From NCBI RefSeq assembly GCF_035046485.1, contig NW_026917332.1, positions 37,942-101,941 on the forward strand: a stretch of DNA of 64,000 bases, written 5' to 3'. Shown one piece after another: positions 24,725-37,090 of this stretch. Both the position numbers and the translations under genes were made by a program. The DNA is from Aedes albopictus (Eukaryota; Arthropoda; Insecta; Diptera; Culicidae). The notes under the pieces are model-generated. The model had not been told where the DNA came from, did not search any database, and saw only the letters and a program-made list of their open reading frames with translations. Position 1 is the first letter of the stretch, and every line of letters begins with the position of its first letter.

Positions 24725-27700
24725 ACAAGAATCCTGGAAAGGATTCTCTTCAAAATGCTGTAATGAATTCTATCCAGCATCCTGGGACGATTCTCACCAG
24801 AATCCTGAGAGGATTCTCACCAGAATCCTTAAAGCATTCTCTCCAGAATCATGAGAACGCATGAGCCTAACATAAACGTTTAAGTAAAAAAAAAGAAGAA
24901 TCATGAGAGGAGACTAGAGAGGAATCTCACCAGAACGCTGTTGGGATTCTAATCATTCTGAGAGGATTCTCACTCGAATCCTGAGAAGATTCTCACTACA
25001 ATCCTGAGAGGATTCTCACTACAATCCTGAGAGTATTCTCACTAGAATCCTGAGAAGATTCTCACTACAATCCTGAGAGTATTCTCACTAGAATCCTGAG
25101 AAGATTCTCACTAGAATCCTGAGAGGATTCTAACTAGAATCCTGAGAGGATACACACTAGAATCTGAGAGGATTCTCACTAGAATCCTGAGAGGATCCTC
25201 ACTAGAATCCTGAGAGGATTCTCACTAGAATCCTGAGAGGATTCTCACTAGAATCCTGAGAGGATTCTCACTAGAATCCTGAAAGGATTCTCACTAGAAT
25301 CCTGAGAGGATTCTCACCAGAATCCTGAGAGGATTCTCACTAGAATCCTGAGAGGATTCTCACTAGAATCCTGAGAGGATTCTCACTAGAATCCTGAGAG
25401 GATTCTCACCAGAATCCTGAGAGGATTCTCACCAGAATCCTGAGAGGATTCTCACCAGAATCCTGAGAGGATTCTCACCAGAATCCTGAGAGGATTCTCA
25501 CCAGAATCCTGAGAGGATTCTCACCAGAATCCTGAGAGGATTCTCACCAGAATCCTGAGAGGATTCTCACCAGAATCCTGAGAGAATTCTCACCAGAATC
25601 CTGAGAGGATTCTCACCAGAATCCTGAGAGGATTCTCACCAGAATCCTGAGAGGATTCTCACCAGAATCCTGAGAGGATTCTCACCAGAATCCTGAGAGG
25701 ATTCTCACCAGAATCCTGAGAGGATTCTCACCAGAATCCTGAGAGGATTCTCACCAGAATCCTGAGAGGATTCTCACCAGAATCCTGAGAGGATTCTCAC
25801 CAGAATCCTGAGAGGATTCTCACCAGAATCCTGAGAGGATTCTCACCAGAATCCTGAGAGGATTCTCACCAGAATCCTGAGAGGATTCTCACCAGAATCC
25901 TGAGAGGATTCTCACCAGAATCCTGAGAGGATTCTCACCAGAATCCTGAGAGGATTCTCACTAGAATCCTGAGAGGATTCTCACTAGAATCCTGAGAGGA
26001 TTCTCACTTGAATCCTGAGAGGATTCTCACTTGAATCCTGAGAGGATTCTCACTTGAATCCTGAGAGGATTCTCACTAGAATCCTGAGAGGATTCTCACT
26101 AGAATCCTGAGAAGATTCTCACTAGAATCCTGAGAGGATTCTCACTAGAATCCTGAGAGGATTCTCACTAGAATCCTGAGAGGATTCTCACTAGAATCCT
26201 GAGAGGATTCTCACTAGAAACCTGAGAGGATTCTCACTAGAATCCTGAGAGGATTCTCACTAGAATCCTGAGAGGATTCTCACTAGAATCCTGAGAGGAT
26301 TCTCACTAGAATCCTGAGAGGATTCTCACTAGAATCCTGAGAGGATTCTCACTAGAATCCTGAGAGGATTCTCACTAGAATCCTGAGAGGATTCTCACCA
26401 GAATCCTGAGAGGATTCTCACTAGAATCCTGAGAGGATTCTCACTAGAATCCTGAGAGGATTCTCACTAGAATCCTGAGAGGATTCTCACTAGAATCCTG
26501 AGAGGATTCTCACTAGAATTTTGAGAGGATTCTCACTAGAATCCTGAGAGGATTCTCACTAGAATCCTGAGAGGATTCTCACTAGAATCCTGAGAGGATT
26601 CTCACTAGAATCCTGAGAGGATTCTCACTAGAATCCTGAGAGGATTCTCACTAGAATCCTGAGAGGATTCTCACTAAAATCCTGAGAGGATTCTCACTAG
26701 AATCCTGAGAGGATTCTCACTAGAATCCTGAGAGGATTCTCACTAGAATCATGAGAGGATTCTCACTAGAATCCTGATGGGATTCTCACTAGAATCCTGA
26801 TGGGATTCTCACTAGAATCCTGAGAGGATTCTCACTAGAATCCTGAGAGGATTCTCACTAGAAACCTGAGTGGATTTTCTCCAGAATCCTGAGAGGATTC
26901 TCTCTAGAATCCTGAGAGGTTTCTCTCCAGAATCCTGAGAGGATTCTCTCCAGAATCCTGAGAGGATTCTCTCCAGAATCCTGAGAGGATTCGCTCCAGA
27001 ATCCTGAGAGGATTCTCTCCAGAATCCTGAGAGGATTCTCTCCAGAATCCTGAGAGGATTCTCTCCAGAATCCTGAGAGGATTCTCTCCAGAATCCTGAG
27101 AGGATTCTCTCCAGAATCCTGAGAGGATTCTCTCCAGAATCCTGAGAGGATTCTCTCCAGAATCCTGAGAGGATTCTCTCCAGAATCCTGAGAGGATTCT
27201 CTCCAGAATCCTGAGAGGATTCTCTCCAGAATCCTGAGAGGATTCTCTCCAGAATCCTGAGAGGATTCTCTCCAGAATCCTGAGAGGATTCTCTCCAGAA
27301 TCCTGAGAGGATTCTCTCCAGAATCCTGAGAGGATTCTCTCCAGAATCCTGAGAGGATTCTCTCCAGAATCCTGAGAGGATTCTCCCCAGAATCCTGAGA
27401 GGATTCTCTCCAGAATCCTGAGAGGATTCTCTCCAGAATCCTGAGAGGATTCTCTCCAGAATCCTGAGGATTCTCTCCAGAGTACTGAGAGGATTCTCTC
27501 CAGAATCCTGAGAGGATTCTCTCCGGAATCCTGAGAGGATTCTCTCCACAATCCTGAGAGGATTCTCTCCACAATCCTGAGAGGATTCTCTCCAGAATCC
27601 TGAGAGGATTCTCTCCAGAATCCTGAAAGGATTCTCTCCAAAATCCTGAGAGGATTCTCTCCAGAATCCTGAGAGGATTCTCTCCAGAATCCTGAGAGGA

Positions 27701-28135
27701 TTCTCTCCAGAATCCTGAGAGGATTCTTTCCAGAATCCTGAGAGGATTCTCTCCAGAATCCTGAGAGGATTCTCTCCAGAATCCTGAGAGGATTCTCTCC
27801 AGAATCCTGAGAGGATTCTCTCCAGAATCCTGAGGATTCTCTCCAGAGTCCTGAGAGGATTCTCTCCAGAATCCTGAGAGGATTCTCTCCGGAATCCTGA
27901 GAGGATTCTCTCCAGAACCCTGAGAGGATTTTCTCCAGAACCCTAGGAGGATTTTCTCCACAATCCTGAGAGGATTCTTCACAAAATCCTGAGAGGGTTC
28001 TCTCCAGAATCCTGAGAGATTTTTTTCCAGAATCCTGGGAGGATTCTCTGCAGAATCCTAGAAGGCTTCTCTCCAGAATTATGTTAAGATTCTCACCAGA
28101 ATCCTGGAAGGATTCTCTTTAGAATCCTGGAAGGT
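24725..28135 (+). repeat. 23-bp palindromic minisatellite, array F (loops CACT, CACC, CTCC)
   Basis: About 148 units in three main blocks: loop CACT with CACC units to about 25400, CACC to about 25960, CACT to about 26880 (three units with CACTTG near 26000-26060), then CTCC to about 27940. The linker is TGAGA. The first 250 bases are decayed and interrupted by an A-rich stretch near 24885. In the CTCC block the minus strand lacks stops, producing frames of 245-374 codons with 23-residue periodicity. A 366-bp internal duplication lies in the CTCC block. Confidence 0.97.
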
Positions 28136-29997
28136 ACTGTGCATTTCTTACATAAGAATGGTCGAGAAAAACTTATTACTTCATTTTCAGTCAATTTTTG
28201 TTTACTTTTTTTCTGTTATGAAAATCACCAAATTAACCTTATTCTCGTGTGTGTTTCTAGTTTTTATTATATTCTCACACAAGAATGCTTACCATCTGAA
28301 AGAAGGATATTTTTTCCCAAAAAAGAGAAAAGAATTTCGCCCACTTTTTCCCATCACGCCTACCAAAATTGGACTTCAAACGAATCCTTTCTTTGGCAAA
28401 AAAAACTTACCAAGATGGGGGTCGCTAATTACATTTGAGCATGGTGGACTGCCATCGCCTCCACGCCATAACCGTCTGATATTCCTAGGATTTTACATGA
28501 GCACGCTCAAAAGAGGCATCGCGCCGACCGTGTCGAATTCAATTAGCGCCTATTTGGGCTTGGGTTGTTGCTGCACGGCGCCGACGATGGCGGTTGCCTA
28601 CCTTCCGGGGCTGTGTGCGCTCCAAATAGAATTAGGCCGGTTGCTGCTTCCGAAAAAGCGAGTTTTGTTGGACTGGCCGTAGTTAATACGGGTGCCCAAA
28701 AGTTTTGGAGTTCGGGGTGCGATTGGGTGCGGGTTGGGTTCTTGATAAGTATATGCTCAGTGGTAAAATCTTAACATTTTTTGTGAAACTTGCGTTCATA
28801 TTCAAGTATTGTAATGACATACTTATTTTTTTTTTAATTAACACAAATTGCAATGATCGCGGCTCCGTGATGCGCAATGAGACGGCTGAGCCTATAAAAA
28901 ACTGAACAATAAAATGCACATCAATTTTGTTCAAATCACGTTCAGTTCAAATGTTTATTTTAGAGGAATTGAAAGCAAGCTATTCTTTACTTATTTATTG
29001 GCTGGGCTCAGAGGTCAGGAAGCATTACGGTGCCGACAACTTTCGCTTATTTTAAATAGTTTTCTTTTGTAATAGTTGTACAAAATCATTTCAAACCTTT
29101 GTAAACTTGGTAAGCTATAATTCACGGATCTTCGATGAGAATAACAAGTTATACAACTAGTTCCCATCAGAAGCTGTGATACAATTTGGAAACAGTTTTT
29201 CGATTCCACATCATGGTCATAGAAAGAAAAAAAAGTGCAATTTCACCTCTCCCATAATCGTGGGAGCATTAAAAAGCAGCTTGCGCGCTGTGTGTGTTGC
29301 AACAACGTGTTTTAACGACGACATTTTATGACAAACGACGACCAGACCAGACCAAACCAGCAGCAGCAGCAGTAGCAACACATCTTCTTTCATCGCTACC
29401 GACCCGACACCAACCAACCGACCGACAGACCGACTGACTCGGTGAATAAAACACGAGAGATTACGATGTTTACCGTACACCAACGTCGTCGTCATCGGCG
29501 TCGCCGTCGTTGTTGTCTTTACGACCCAGCGGGTATGACGGTGGCGACGAGGAGCCCAGCACAGCCCTGGTTGGTGTAAATAATTAAATTTGAAATTATG
29601 TTTGTGATTATCGCTCTCGAAAAGTTTTCCGGGTGCGGGAATCGAGGCATGGATGCAAAATCATGAGGGAAGGGGGAAATTCTAGGTAGGGAAGTCACAG
29701 CTGCGTTTTTCGGCTAGGGAATTACGGGTGGCCCCAAATGGAGCGCGGTTAAATGTGTGGATAATGATGCAAACTGGATCGAGTTAAGAGCTTTTTTGAA
29801 GCAATTCAAATGCTTAAAACCATTTGATTTGTTATGGAAAGTTTGTTCTTTACTAATGGACCTAATTGGCGAAAACGTTGATGAAAAACATTTGAACAAA
29901 AAACAATTAAATTAAAAAGTTATACACACATTATTTTCTAATAGTTACTAAGACCATTGGCTGAACCATTCATAGCCATTTATTGAGTTGTTGATTT
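28136..29997. other. Spacer between arrays F and G
   Basis: About 1.9 kb. The left part contains a 174-codon frame described separately. At 29335-29440 there are CAG and GACC/GACT short repeats, and at 29480-29520 a CGTCGTCATCGGCGTCGCCG triplet run. The remainder is AT-rich. Minus-strand donor-like sequences (CTTG|GTAAGT near 28410 and AAG|GTAGGC near 28597) are present but flank no convincing exon. Confidence 0.5.
28158..28682 (+). CDS. Longest non-repeat open frame (174 codons), unknown
   Basis: Starts at an ATG (MVEKNLLLHF) and has a strongly hydrophobic N-terminal third (residues about 10-40, with LFSCVFLVFIIFS), then a basic middle (KKRKEFRP) and a less ordered end with GLGCCCTAP. This could suggest a membrane segment, but the hydrophobicity follows from T-rich DNA. 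It begins about 20 bases after array F. I recognise no domain and see no promoter, introns or poly-A signal. A frame of this length is expected by chance about once in this much spacer DNA. Confidence 0.1.
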   Translation: MVEKNLLLHFQSIFVYFFSVMKITKLTLFSCVFLVFIIFSHKNAYHLKEGYFFPKKRKEFRPLFPITPTKIGLQTNPFFGKKNLPRWGSLITFEHGGLPSPPRHNRLIFLGFYMSTLKRGIAPTVSNSISAYLGLGCCCTAPTMAVAYLPGLCALQIELGRLLLPKKRVLLDWP

Positions 29998-31320
29998 CAG
30001 GAAAATTCTGATGAAAATCCTGAGAGGATTCTGATGAGAATCCTGAGAAGATTCTGATTAGAATCCTGATAGGATTCTGATGAGAATCCTGAGAGGATTC
30101 TGATGAGAATCCTTATAGGATTCTGATGAAATTCCTGAGAGGATTCTGATGAGAATCCTGAGAGGATGCTGCTGAGAATCCTGAGAGAATTCAGATGAGA
30201 ATCCTGAGAAAATCCTGATGAGAATCCTGAGAGGATTCTGATGAAAATGCCGAGAGGATTCTGATGATAATTTAGAGGATTTTGATAATAATCATGAGAC
30301 GATTCTGATGAGAATTCAGAGACGATTCTGATGAAAATCCCGAGACGATTCTAATGAGAATCCTGATAGGATTCTGATTCGAATCCTGAGAGGATTCTGA
30401 CGAGAATCCTGAGAGGATTCTGACGAGAACCCTGCGAGGATTCTGATGAGAATCCTGCGAGGATTCTGATAAGAATTCTGAGAGAATTCAGATGAGAATC
30501 CTGAGAAAATTCTGATGAGAATCCTGAGAGGATTCTGATGCAAATGCCGAGAGGATTCTGATGAGAATCCCGAGAGGATTCTGATGAGAATCCTTAGAGG
30601 AATCTGATTAGAATCCTTGGAAGATTCTGATGAGAATCCTGGGAGGATTCTGATAAGAATCCTGAGAAGATTCTGTTGAGAATCCTGAATGAATCCTGAG
30701 AGAAATCAGATGTGAATCCTGAGAGGAGTCTGATGAGGATTCCGAGAGGGTCCTGATGAGAATCCTTACAGGATTCTGATGAGAATCCTGAGAGGATTCT
30801 GATGAGAATCCTGAGAGGATTCTGATGAGAATACTGAGAGGATTCTGATGAGAATCCTCAGAGGATTCTGATGAGAATCCTCAGAGGATTCTGTTGAGAA
30901 TCCTGAGAGGATTCTGATGAGAATCCTGAGAGGAATCTGATGTGAATCCTGAGAGGATTTTGATGAGAATCCGGAGAGGATTCGGATGTGAATCCTGGGA
31001 GGATTCTGATGATAATTTTGAGAGGATTTTGATGATAATCATTAGACGATTCTGATGAGAATCCTGAGAAGATTCTGATGAAAATCCTGAGACGATTCTG
31101 ATGAGAATCCTGAGACGATTCTGATGAAAATCCTGAGATTCTAATGATTCGAATCCTGAGAGAATTCTGATGAGAATCTTGAGAGGATTCGGATGAGAAA
31201 AAATGGTGAAATCTGATCAAAGGCTGGTGAGAATCTCGAGAAGATTCCGATGAGAAGCACGAAAGCATTTTGATGAGAATCAAGATCCTGATGAGAATCC
31301 TGAGACGGAGGTTTCTCTTA
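29998..31320 (+). repeat. 23-bp palindromic minisatellite, array G (loop GATG)
   Basis: About 55 units with arms GGATTCT and AGAATCC, loop GATG and linker TGAGA, mixed with TTAGA, TGCGA and CGAGA linkers. Most units carry at least one change and no long perfect run exists, so it looks older than D, H or J. Part of the minus strand is open (up to 195 codons at 30858-31445), again from unit structure. Confidence 0.93.
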
Positions 31321-31760
31321 AAATCCTGAAAAAGTCTCCTCAGAATCCTGGAATGATTCTCCGCAGAATCTTGTAAGCAGTCTCCACAGGACTCTCCACA
31401 GAATCCTGAAAGGATTTTCTGCAAAAGTCTGCGAGGATTCTCCATAGAATCGTAGGGAGATTTTTCTCAGAATCCTGATAAGATTCTCACATGAATCCTG
31501 TGAGATTTCTCTGGAATTCTGAGAAGATTTCCCGTAGAATCCTGAAAGGAGTGTTCTCAGCATCCTGAAGGGATTCTCAGCAGAATCCTGAGGGGATTTT
31601 TCACAGTATCTCTAGAGGATTCTTCATTGAATCCTGAAAAGATGGACAGAATCCTATCATCTGGAGTTTCACTTCTCCTGAGTTTTATCTTCAGAATCGT
31701 CTAAACACTCTCTTCAGAATCGTCTAGAGTTTTTTTTTTCAGAATCATCTGACCTGGAAA
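31321..31760 (+). repeat. Decayed CCAC-type relic right of array G
   Basis: Heavily mutated units with loops CCAC, CCTC and CTGC and varied linkers run to about 31660. They are followed by three TTCAGAATCGTCT-type pieces at about 31690-31750. This appears to be an old array of a different subtype abutting G. Confidence 0.7.
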
Positions 31761-33981
31761 ACAATCCTAATCAATATCTAATCAACTTGGTCTCTCAGTC
31801 GTCGTCAATCATTCTTTGAACTGAATTTCCTTGAATTCCTTTCTATCTGACTGGAGAGATACACACCTCTCAATTCAAGTCCTACTTTAATCCCAGGAAT
31901 TGCGTCTTTTAGCATTGCTCACCCTTCTACGAATCATAGCAAAGTTAATAGAAACGAAAGCATGACCTTTTTTTTGTGCATCAAGGATTGAAATCGAACC
32001 CGAATTGATACAGCCCCCTCCTTCCGGAGGAATCCTGCCTCGCTCCCTCTCTGATTGCGGTCAAGGCCCGGAACGGAACGGATCGTCGATTGAGGTTAGG
32101 TCAAATTTTCGCACTTTTCTTTCCAATTTTCCCGAAGGCCGAATTGTGGAGTCAAGGTTCGTCCGGCGGTCGGTGATGAATTTTTCATCGAAACAGTTAT
32201 GGACGGAGGTGGAGGTTTTTTTTCTTGTTATTGCTCTGTAAAGTGATGAGGAAAAAAATTAGGGCGAATCGCCTACCTGCCGCCTGCTGGCTCGATTTGT
32301 GGCATGAAATATTCAACAGTGGTGTCTGAACTCTTCTGTTTTTTTTTATTGAGGCTGGGATAATTGCTAAGACGTACCGCTGAGAAAACTAGATTTGTCT
32401 CAACGGAAAAAGGCGCACAACCAAGATCTAATTTGTGGTCGGTATTTTCACCATTTCTTAAGCCAAACACTGTGTGATAATTGTACCATCTTTTTAAAGT
32501 AAAACGATAACCTTTAAAGTACGACTAAAGGTAAAAACTCTTCACTAAAAAAGAAAGAAAACTTTGGTATCCGATATCCAATTTTCCAATTTATTTTTTT
32601 CTCCCAGCTCAAGTGTTTTCTGCTCCCTGGTCCCACGTTGATTAAGTTTGTTGAAAAAAAGAAATTAAAGGAAGCAGCAAATGGTTATCGGCGGGGTGCA
32701 GGCCGCACACCTTCAAAGCGGCGGCTGTGTTGAGATGGACGGCCGCCGCCACTGCCACCGCCGTCGGTCGGGCTTAATTAGAATTTTGCGTAGGTACCTG
32801 CGGCTGCGATGGCTTCTGGTGTTGGTTTTTCTTGATTAGCAGCTGGTAATGGGATTGGTTAAGCGGGAAAGTTTGGCGATTGTCGTTTGTTTTGCGGGAT
32901 TAGGCGGTTCGGTGATGGTGTGAGGAGGAATTTACTTGGGGTAAGTTGTTCCTGCTTAATTATCGTTCGTCGTATATTGGTTTCATTTAATCCTATTGGT
33001 GATGTGAGCTAATTGCAAGAGTAGGCAATCTGTGTGAAACGGTAGAAAAAGTTGATACATCACAGTTCAGAAACAGTTATATATTTTATTAATGTGATTG
33101 TTGCCGGCTCCGCAATGCTGTCCGTTACGCTTGAGCCTTGGGGTAAATCAATATAGTAATTCTTATAACTATGCATGATTTACTGTGAATGAATGCGGAT
33201 TCAGGGAAGCAATAGTGAATAGTGAAGTTTTCAATCTGAATATCATGAATTTTTATTAAATTCTAAGAACATATTTTAAGAAAAATAATTATTTTTTTAG
33301 CTGGATATAAGATATTTCAGATGAAATGCTTCCGAATGCTTCTTAACATTTGTACCATTGATATATGACGACTTAAGTAATAAACTATCGGTTTAATTTC
33401 TGACTTTTCATACTTTTTATCTGAATGTCAATGTTTCTCCTAAATATTTCATATATCATTGAATCTGTTAGAAATTACAGATGAAACATTTCAGTCACTT
33501 CCCACACAACCATCCGTAACATCCCAGACGATTTTCCAGCTGATTTCACCCTTCAAAACCAACCAAAAACCCGACCGTCAAAATCCACTAATTGAAACCA
33601 TTTTCGACCGGTCATGATTCGTTAATTCAACTAGACGATCCCACCACCCCCGAACGAACTCCGGTCGGCGGTCGTTACCATAATTAAATGTGCCATATCA
33701 TCTCCCATCGCATCGTCCCAGACTGCATCCCAAAATAGTTGTGTTTCTCCAACAGACGACGATCACCAAACGGCGCGCAACCAACTCGACCCAAAAGTAA
33801 ACAATCATCATCATGTAGCTAGTGCACATACGTTACCGATGGCGACGGTGCGATGGTGGGTCCGACTCTACTCGAGTCCGTAAAAATGAATTGCACCTAC
33901 AAAAGCACGGCATGTATGTTTTTCCCCCGACGATGACGACAGTAAACAACAACCACACAAATGGAGAAACTTTTCGTTCAG
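31761..33981. other. Spacer between arrays G and H
   Basis: About 2.2 kb of single-copy-looking sequence. GC-rich triplets (GGCGGC, GCCGCC) lie at 32700-32770; AT-rich sequence dominates at 33040-33480; ACC/GAC-rich sequence lies at 33530-33720. Frames of 65-78 codons show no domain. No RNA gene was recognised. Confidence 0.5.
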
Positions 33982-34061
33982 GTTTTATTTATGATCCGGA
34001 CGGTCAGAAGTTTAAACCCTTGGAAAATGCCCTCGAGTTGTACCCTTTCGCGATGAATTGA
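33982..34061 (+). CDS. Weak candidate terminal exon (IYDPDGQKFK...), unknown
   Basis: TTTTCGTTCAG (AG at 33980-33981) could be an acceptor. After it one frame reads FIYDPDGQKFKPLENALEL and stops at TGA 34059-34061. It lies 80 bases before array H. The peptide is protein-like but short, with no recognised family, no poly-A signal close behind and no matching upstream exon. Confidence 0.12.
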
Positions 34062-34139
34062 GAATAAGATCGATTGAGGGTGCTCCATATATTAGATGAT
34101 ATTGATTCAAAATGTCCGTTTTTGATGTAGGAATCGGTT

Positions 34140-37090
34140 GATGTTCTGTGGAGAATCCCGTCAGGACTCTGTGGAGAATCCCGTCAGGATTCTGTGCAGA
34201 ATCCCGTCAGGATTCTGTGCAGAATCCCGTCAGGATTCTGTGCAGAATCCCGTCAGGATTCTGTGCAGAATCCCGTCAGGATTCTGTGCAGAATCCCGTC
34301 AGGATTCTGTGCAGAATCCCGTCAGTATTCTGTGGAGAATCCCGTCAGGATTCTGAGGAGAATCCCGTCAGGATTCTGTAGAGCATCCCGTCAGAATTCT
34401 GTGGAGAATCCCGTCAGGATACTGTGGAGAATCCCGTCAGGATTCTGTAGAGCATCCCGTCAGAATTCTGTGGAGAATCCGCTCAGGATTCTGTGGAGAA
34501 TCCGCTCAGGATTCTGTGGAGAATCCGCTCAGGATTCTGTGGAGAATCCTCGCAGGATTTTTTGGAGAATCCTCGCAGGATTTTTTGGAGAATCCTCGCA
34601 GGATTCAGTGGAGAAGCCTCGCAGGATTCTGAGGAGAATCCTCGCAGGATTCTGTGGAGAATCCTCGCAGGATTCTGTGGAGAATCCTCGCAGGATTCAG
34701 TGGAGAATCCTCGCAGGATTCAGTGGAGAATCCTCGCAGGATTCTGTGGAGAATCCTCGCAGGATTCTGTGGAGAATCCTCGCAGGATTCTGTGGAGAAT
34801 CCTCGCAGGATTCTGTGGAGAATCCTCGCAGGATTCTGTGGAGAATCCTCGCAGGATTCTGTGGAGAATCCTCGCAGGATTCTGTGGAGAATCCTCGCAG
34901 GATTCTGTGGAGAATCCTCGCAGGATTCTGTGGAGAATCCTCGCAGGATTCTGTGGAGAATCCTCGCAGGATTCTGTGGAGAATCCTCGCAGGATTCTGT
35001 GGAGAATCCTCGCAGGATTCTGTGGAGAATCCTCGCAGGATTCTGTGGAGAATCCTCGCAGGATTCTGTGGAGAATCCTCGCAGGATTCTGTGGAGAATC
35101 CTCGCAGGATTCTGTGGAGAATCCTCGCAGGATTCTGTGGAGAATCCTCGCAGGATTCTGTGGAGAATCCTCGCAGGATTCTGTGGAGAATCCTCGCAGG
35201 ATTCTGTGGAGAATCCTCGCAGGATTCTGTGGAGAATCCTCGCAGGATTCTGTGGAGAATCCTCGCAGGATTCTGTGGAGAATCCTCGCAGGATTCTGTG
35301 GAGAATCCTCGCAGGATTCTGTGGAGAATCCTCGCAGGATTCTGTGGAGAATCCTCGCAGGATTCTGTGGAGAATCCTCGCAGGATTCTGTGGAGAATCC
35401 TCGCAGGATTCTGTGGAGAATCCTCGCAGGATTCTGTGGAGAATCCTCGCAGGATTCTGTGGAGAATCCTCGCAGGATTCTGTGGAGAATCCTCGCAGGA
35501 TTCTGTGGAGAATCCTCGCAGGATTCTGTGGAGAATCCTCGCAGGATTCTGTGGAGAATCCTCGCAGGATTCTGTGGAGAATCCTCGCAGGATTCTGTGG
35601 AGAATCCTCGCAGGATTCTGTGGAGAATCCTCGCAGGATTCTGTGGAGAATCCTCGCAGGATTCTGTGGAGAATCCTCGCAGGATTCTGTGGAGAATCCT
35701 CGCAGGATTCTGTGGAGAATCCTCGCAGGATTCTGTGGAGAATCCTCGCAGGATTCTGTGGAGAATCCTCGCAGGATTCTGTGGAGAATCCTCGCAGGAT
35801 TCTGTGGAGAATCCTCGCAGGATTCTGTGGAGAATCCTCGCAGGATTCTGTGGAGAATCCTCGCAGGATTCTGTGGAGAATCCTCGCAGGATTCTGTGGA
35901 GAATCCTCGCAGGATTCTGTGGAGAATCCTCGCAGGATTCTGTGGAGAATCCTCGTAGGATTCTGTGGAGAATACTCGCAGGATTCTGTGGAGAATCCTC
36001 GCAGGATTCTGTGGAGAATCCTCGCAGGATTCTGTGGAGAATCCTCGCAGGATTCTGTGGAGAATCCTCGCAGGATTCTGTGGAGAATCCTCGCAGGATT
36101 CTGTGGAGAATCCTCGCAGGATTCTGTGGAGAATCCTCGCAGGATTCTGTGGAGAATCCTCGCAGGATTCTGTGGAGAATCCTCGCAGGATTCTGTGGAG
36201 AATCCTCGCAGGATTCTGTGGAGAATCCTCGCAGGATTCTGTGGAGAATCCTCGCAGGATTCTGTGGAGAATCCTCGCAGGATTCTGTGGAGAATCCTCG
36301 CAGGATTCTGTGGAGAATCCTCGCAGGATTCTGTGGAGAATCCTCGCAGGATTCTGTGGAGAATCCTCGCAGGATTCTGTGGAGAATCCTCGCAGGATTC
36401 TGTGGAGAATCCTCGCAGGATTCTGTGGAGAATCCTCGCAGGATTCTGTGGAGAATCCTCGCAGGATTCTGTGGAGAATCCTCGCAGGATTCTGTGGAGA
36501 ATCCTCGCAGGATTCTGTGGAGAATCCTCGCAGGATTCTGTGGAGAATCCTCGCAGGATTCTGTGGAGAATCCTCGCAGGATTCTGTGGAGAATCCTCGC
36601 AGGATTCTGAGGAGAATCCTCGCAGGATTCTGTAGAGAATCCTCGCAGGATTCTGTGGAGAATCTTCGCAGGATTCTGTGGAGAATCCTCGCAGGATTCT
36701 GTGGAGAATCCTCGCAGGATTCTGTGGAGAAACCTCGCAGGATTCTGTGGAGAATCCTCGCAGGATTCTGTGGAGAATCCTCGCAGGATTCTGTGGAGAA
36801 TCCTCGCAGGATTCTGTGGAGAATCCTCGCAGGATTCTGTGGAGAATCCTCGCAGGATTCTGTGGAGAATCCTCGCAGGATTCTGTGGAGAATCCTCGCA
36901 GGATTCTGTGGAGAATCCTCGCAGGATTCTCTGGAGAATCCTCGCAGGATTCTGTGGAGAATCTTCGCAGGATTTTGTGGAGAATCCTCGCAGGATTCTG
37001 TGGAGAATCCTCTCAGGATGCTGTGAAGAATCCTTCCGTGATTCTGAAGAGATTTCTTCAGGATTCTGTGAAGAATCCTCTCAGAACCTT
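34140..37090 (-). repeat. 23-bp palindromic minisatellite, array H (loop GTGG, linker TCGCA)
   Basis: About 128 units. The first 10-15 have loop GTGC or GTGG with linker CGTCA, a few have CGCTCA, and from about 34540 to 37000 the unit is almost invariant with loop GTGG and linker TCGCA. The right edge decays over about 80 bases. The unit has no stop codon in any of six frames, so frames of 813 codons (34194-36635, +) and 909 codons (34605-37334, -) run antisense through the same DNA. In inverted form H differs from array E at one linker base. Confidence 0.98.
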
